From NCBI RefSeq assembly GCF_003363715.1, contig NZ_QREV01000004.1:1-64000 (forward strand): DNA of 64,000 bases, given 5' to 3'. The stretch comes from Parabacteroides acidifaciens. GTDB taxonomy: Bacteria > Bacteroidota > Bacteroidia > Bacteroidales > Tannerellaceae. Both the position numbers and the translations under genes were made by a program. Below the pieces are notes generated by a model, which had not been told where the DNA came from, ran no database searches, and saw only the letters and a list, made by a program, of their open reading frames with translations. Shown here in pieces: positions 62,772-64,000 of this stretch. Positions within the stretch are counted from its first letter, which is position 1. Each line of letters starts with the position of its first letter.

Positions 62772-62815
62772 AAGCCCGGCGCTGCAGTGATTGCAGGACC
62801 GGGCTTGTTTCTTTT
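62772..62815. terminator. Terminator ending the ABC locus
   Basis: AAGCCCGG (62772-62779) pairs with CCGGGCTT (62799-62806), with an inner CTGCA/TGCAG stem. T-rich sequence follows, reaching the convergent PAP2 gene. Confidence 0.85.
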
Positions 62816-63371
62816 AGAAAGTCATGGAAGCATATATTCCGAAATGTTTATCGCTTGCTACCGGGCTGATAGATAAATTGTGCTTTTCAGCAAACGGGCG
62901 GGTGAAGATATAGGCGCTTCCTGCTCCGAGAGCGGCTCCCGCCACCACATCCCACCAATCATGCTTTTTAGCATACGTCCTGCTCCAGCCTACATACGAA
63001 GCGACCGCATAAGCGGGAATACCCCATTTCCAGCCATAACGCCGCTGGATAAACGCTGCCCCCGTAAACGATACCGAAGTGTGCATCGAAGGAAACGAAT
63101 GGTTGTCGCTGCCGTCCGGGCGCTCTTTCTTGATCAGATATTTCAGGGTATACGTCATACCTATAGTAGAAACTCCTGCCAAAGCGCCTTGCTTCAATCC
63201 TTGCCAATCCTGCAACACCAATACGGTGGCCAAGCTTGCCGCCGGCGTTACGAATGCCAGCACATCACCGGATGTACGGACAGCCTTGCGACTTCCGCTT
63301 ATTTCAACCTCTTGCGCTCTCCCCGATAAACAAACGAATAACACGAAAACCAGGGTGATAATTCGTCTCAT
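62814..63371 (-). CDS. PAP2-family phosphatase
   Basis: This 185-aa membrane or periplasmic protein has a signal peptide (cleavage after SGRAQ). The three phosphatase motifs are KKERPDGSDNHSFP (motif 1), PSMHT (motif 2) and SRTYAKKHDWWDV (motif 3). It may dephosphorylate a lipid phosphate, for example undecaprenyl pyrophosphate or a lipid A phosphate. It is convergent with the ABC locus. Confidence 0.9.
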   Translation of the reverse strand: MRRIITLVFVLFVCLSGRAQEVEISGSRKAVRTSGDVLAFVTPAASLATVLVLQDWQGLKQGALAGVSTIGMTYTLKYLIKKERPDGSDNHSFPSMHTSVSFTGAAFIQRRYGWKWGIPAYAVASYVGWSRTYAKKHDWWDVVAGAALGAGSAYIFTRPFAEKHNLSISPVASDKHFGIYASMTF

Positions 63372-63395
63372 TTATAGATATGTTCTTGTTCTTTT

Positions 63396-63608
63396 TTATT
63401 TGCTTTTTTCAAGAATGATGCGGCTGATACGAGCCTGTACCTGCATCAATGTTACGACGTCAACATTATCAAAGTCGATATCGATGAGTTTGATTTTGTC
63501 TTTTCTCATCATTCTCGAGCGTGAAGAATGTCCCATTTCATTTACTAAATCATCGATCATTTCTTTGATTTTTTCTGCCCTTTTCGGATAATTTACTGTG
63601 CGTGCCAT
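63396..63608 (-). CDS. Small conserved-looking protein, unknown
   Basis: This 70-aa protein is basic and hydrophilic, with an ARISRIILEK tail and no signal. A good Shine-Dalgarno (GGAGA, complementary strand, just before the ATG at 63608) supports translation. I do not recognise a family. It lies between the PAP2 phosphatase and the diacylglycerol kinase gene, in the same direction as both. Confidence 0.55.
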   Translation of the reverse strand: MARTVNYPKRAEKIKEMIDDLVNEMGHSSRSRMMRKDKIKLIDIDFDNVDVVTLMQVQARISRIILEKSK

Positions 63609-63692
63609 AATCTCCTGTTTTAATATTTTGTTAATAATGGCACAAATATAAACAAAGAGAATTGTAAAACAATGAAATAACGGATTATTATT

Positions 63693-64000
63693 TTAAATAG
63701 CCGGTAAAACACCGAGTTTAGGGAGAAAAATAATAAATCCGACTATTGCGGCAGCTATCGCTATAATTAAAACAGCTCCGGCTGCGAGGTCTTTGGTGTT
63801 TTTTATGGCCTCGTTGTATTCGGGCGAGACCAAATCAGCAAGCGATTCTATGGCGGAATTGACTGCTTCTGCCGACAATACGGCTCCAATAACGATGATA
63901 ACAGCTATCCATTCAGCTTCGGATAAACCGAAGAAAAAGCCTGCTATAACTACACAAATAGCAGCAAAACAGTGTATCCATGCGTTCTGTTCTTTTTGTA
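63693..64000 (-). CDS. dgkA: Diacylglycerol/undecaprenol kinase, C-terminal part (runs off window)
   Basis: About 102 residues are visible at the right edge; the start lies beyond 64000. They carry the DgkA catalytic signature (EAVNSAIESLADL, then KNTKDLAAGAVLI) and two membrane helices. In this phylum such enzymes phosphorylate undecaprenol. Taken with the PAP2 phosphatase nearby, the pair may act on lipid carriers, which is inference. Confidence 0.88.
   Translation of the reverse strand, partial: QKEQNAWIHCFAAICVVIAGFFFGLSEAEWIAVIIVIGAVLSAEAVNSAIESLADLVSPEYNEAIKNTKDLAAGAVLIIAIAAAIVGFIIFLPKLGVLPAI

Overview
The window looks like a chromosome segment of a gut Bacteroidales bacterium, most likely Parabacteroides or a close relative. 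The evidence is two SusC/SusD outer-membrane pairs, Bacteroidetes-type promoters (TTG, 19-nt spacer, TAnnTTTG), few Shine-Dalgarno sequences, a sensor-only KdpD beside a separate histidine kinase, DUF families typical of this order, and many gut-type two-component proteins. I see no rRNA, tRNA or CRISPR array. The genus is inferred from style, not from a marker gene.

Layout. 1-13.7 kb: two paralogous SusC/SusD pairs whose upstream leaders are also duplicated. The first pair is followed by a membrane protein and a lipoprotein with a TolB-like propeller and a CXXCH motif. 14.3-20.4 kb: M64-type metallopeptidase, 2-Cys peroxiredoxin, soluble PAS histidine kinase, SGNH hydrolase, ferritin and Hsp20. 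20.6-26.3 kb: DUF4153 membrane protein, fucose-type MFS permease, AAA/DUF4143 ATPase and OmpA lipoprotein. 26.4-33.4 kb: a sigma-54 activator, a 1-kb gene-free region with nested inverted repeats and a candidate invertible promoter, a DUF6261-like protein plus a membrane histidine kinase, and a Septu-like ATPase/HNH defence pair. 33.5-42 kb: kdpFABC, an outer-membrane protein, a sensor-only KdpD and a histidine kinase, all behind a sigma-54-type promoter. 42-47.5 kb: C4-dicarboxylate transporter, GH2 beta-galactosidase and a PepSY-like lipoprotein. 47.6-62.7 kb: an ABC export locus with one adaptor, one ATPase and ten FtsX/MacB-type permeases in five alternating A-B pairs. 62.8-64 kb: PAP2 phosphatase, a small protein and a truncated diacylglycerol kinase.

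How the genes work together. Three sigma-54 promoters are readable. Two drive the two halves of the ABC locus; each has the same dyad (TGTCCGATATTGAACA or its complement) about 78 bp upstream of the predicted start. The third drives kdp and has a different pair of dyads spaced two helical turns apart. The only response regulator in the window is the sigma-54 activator at 26.5 kb; no KdpE is visible. It is a good candidate for the kdp regulator, while the ABC regulator probably lies elsewhere.

Least explained signals: (i) a 508-510 bp intergenic element present three times, always between convergent genes and in the same orientation, with constant length, conserved ends and a diverged core carrying short motifs at 21-bp spacing; (ii) a 38-bp inverted repeat (36/38) enclosing 126 bp with a near-consensus promoter that currently points away from the sensor-kinase operon, i.e. 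a candidate phase switch; (iii) a 21-bp inverted pair (19/21) enclosing 304 bp upstream of the second SusC; and (iv) the five-pair permease array.
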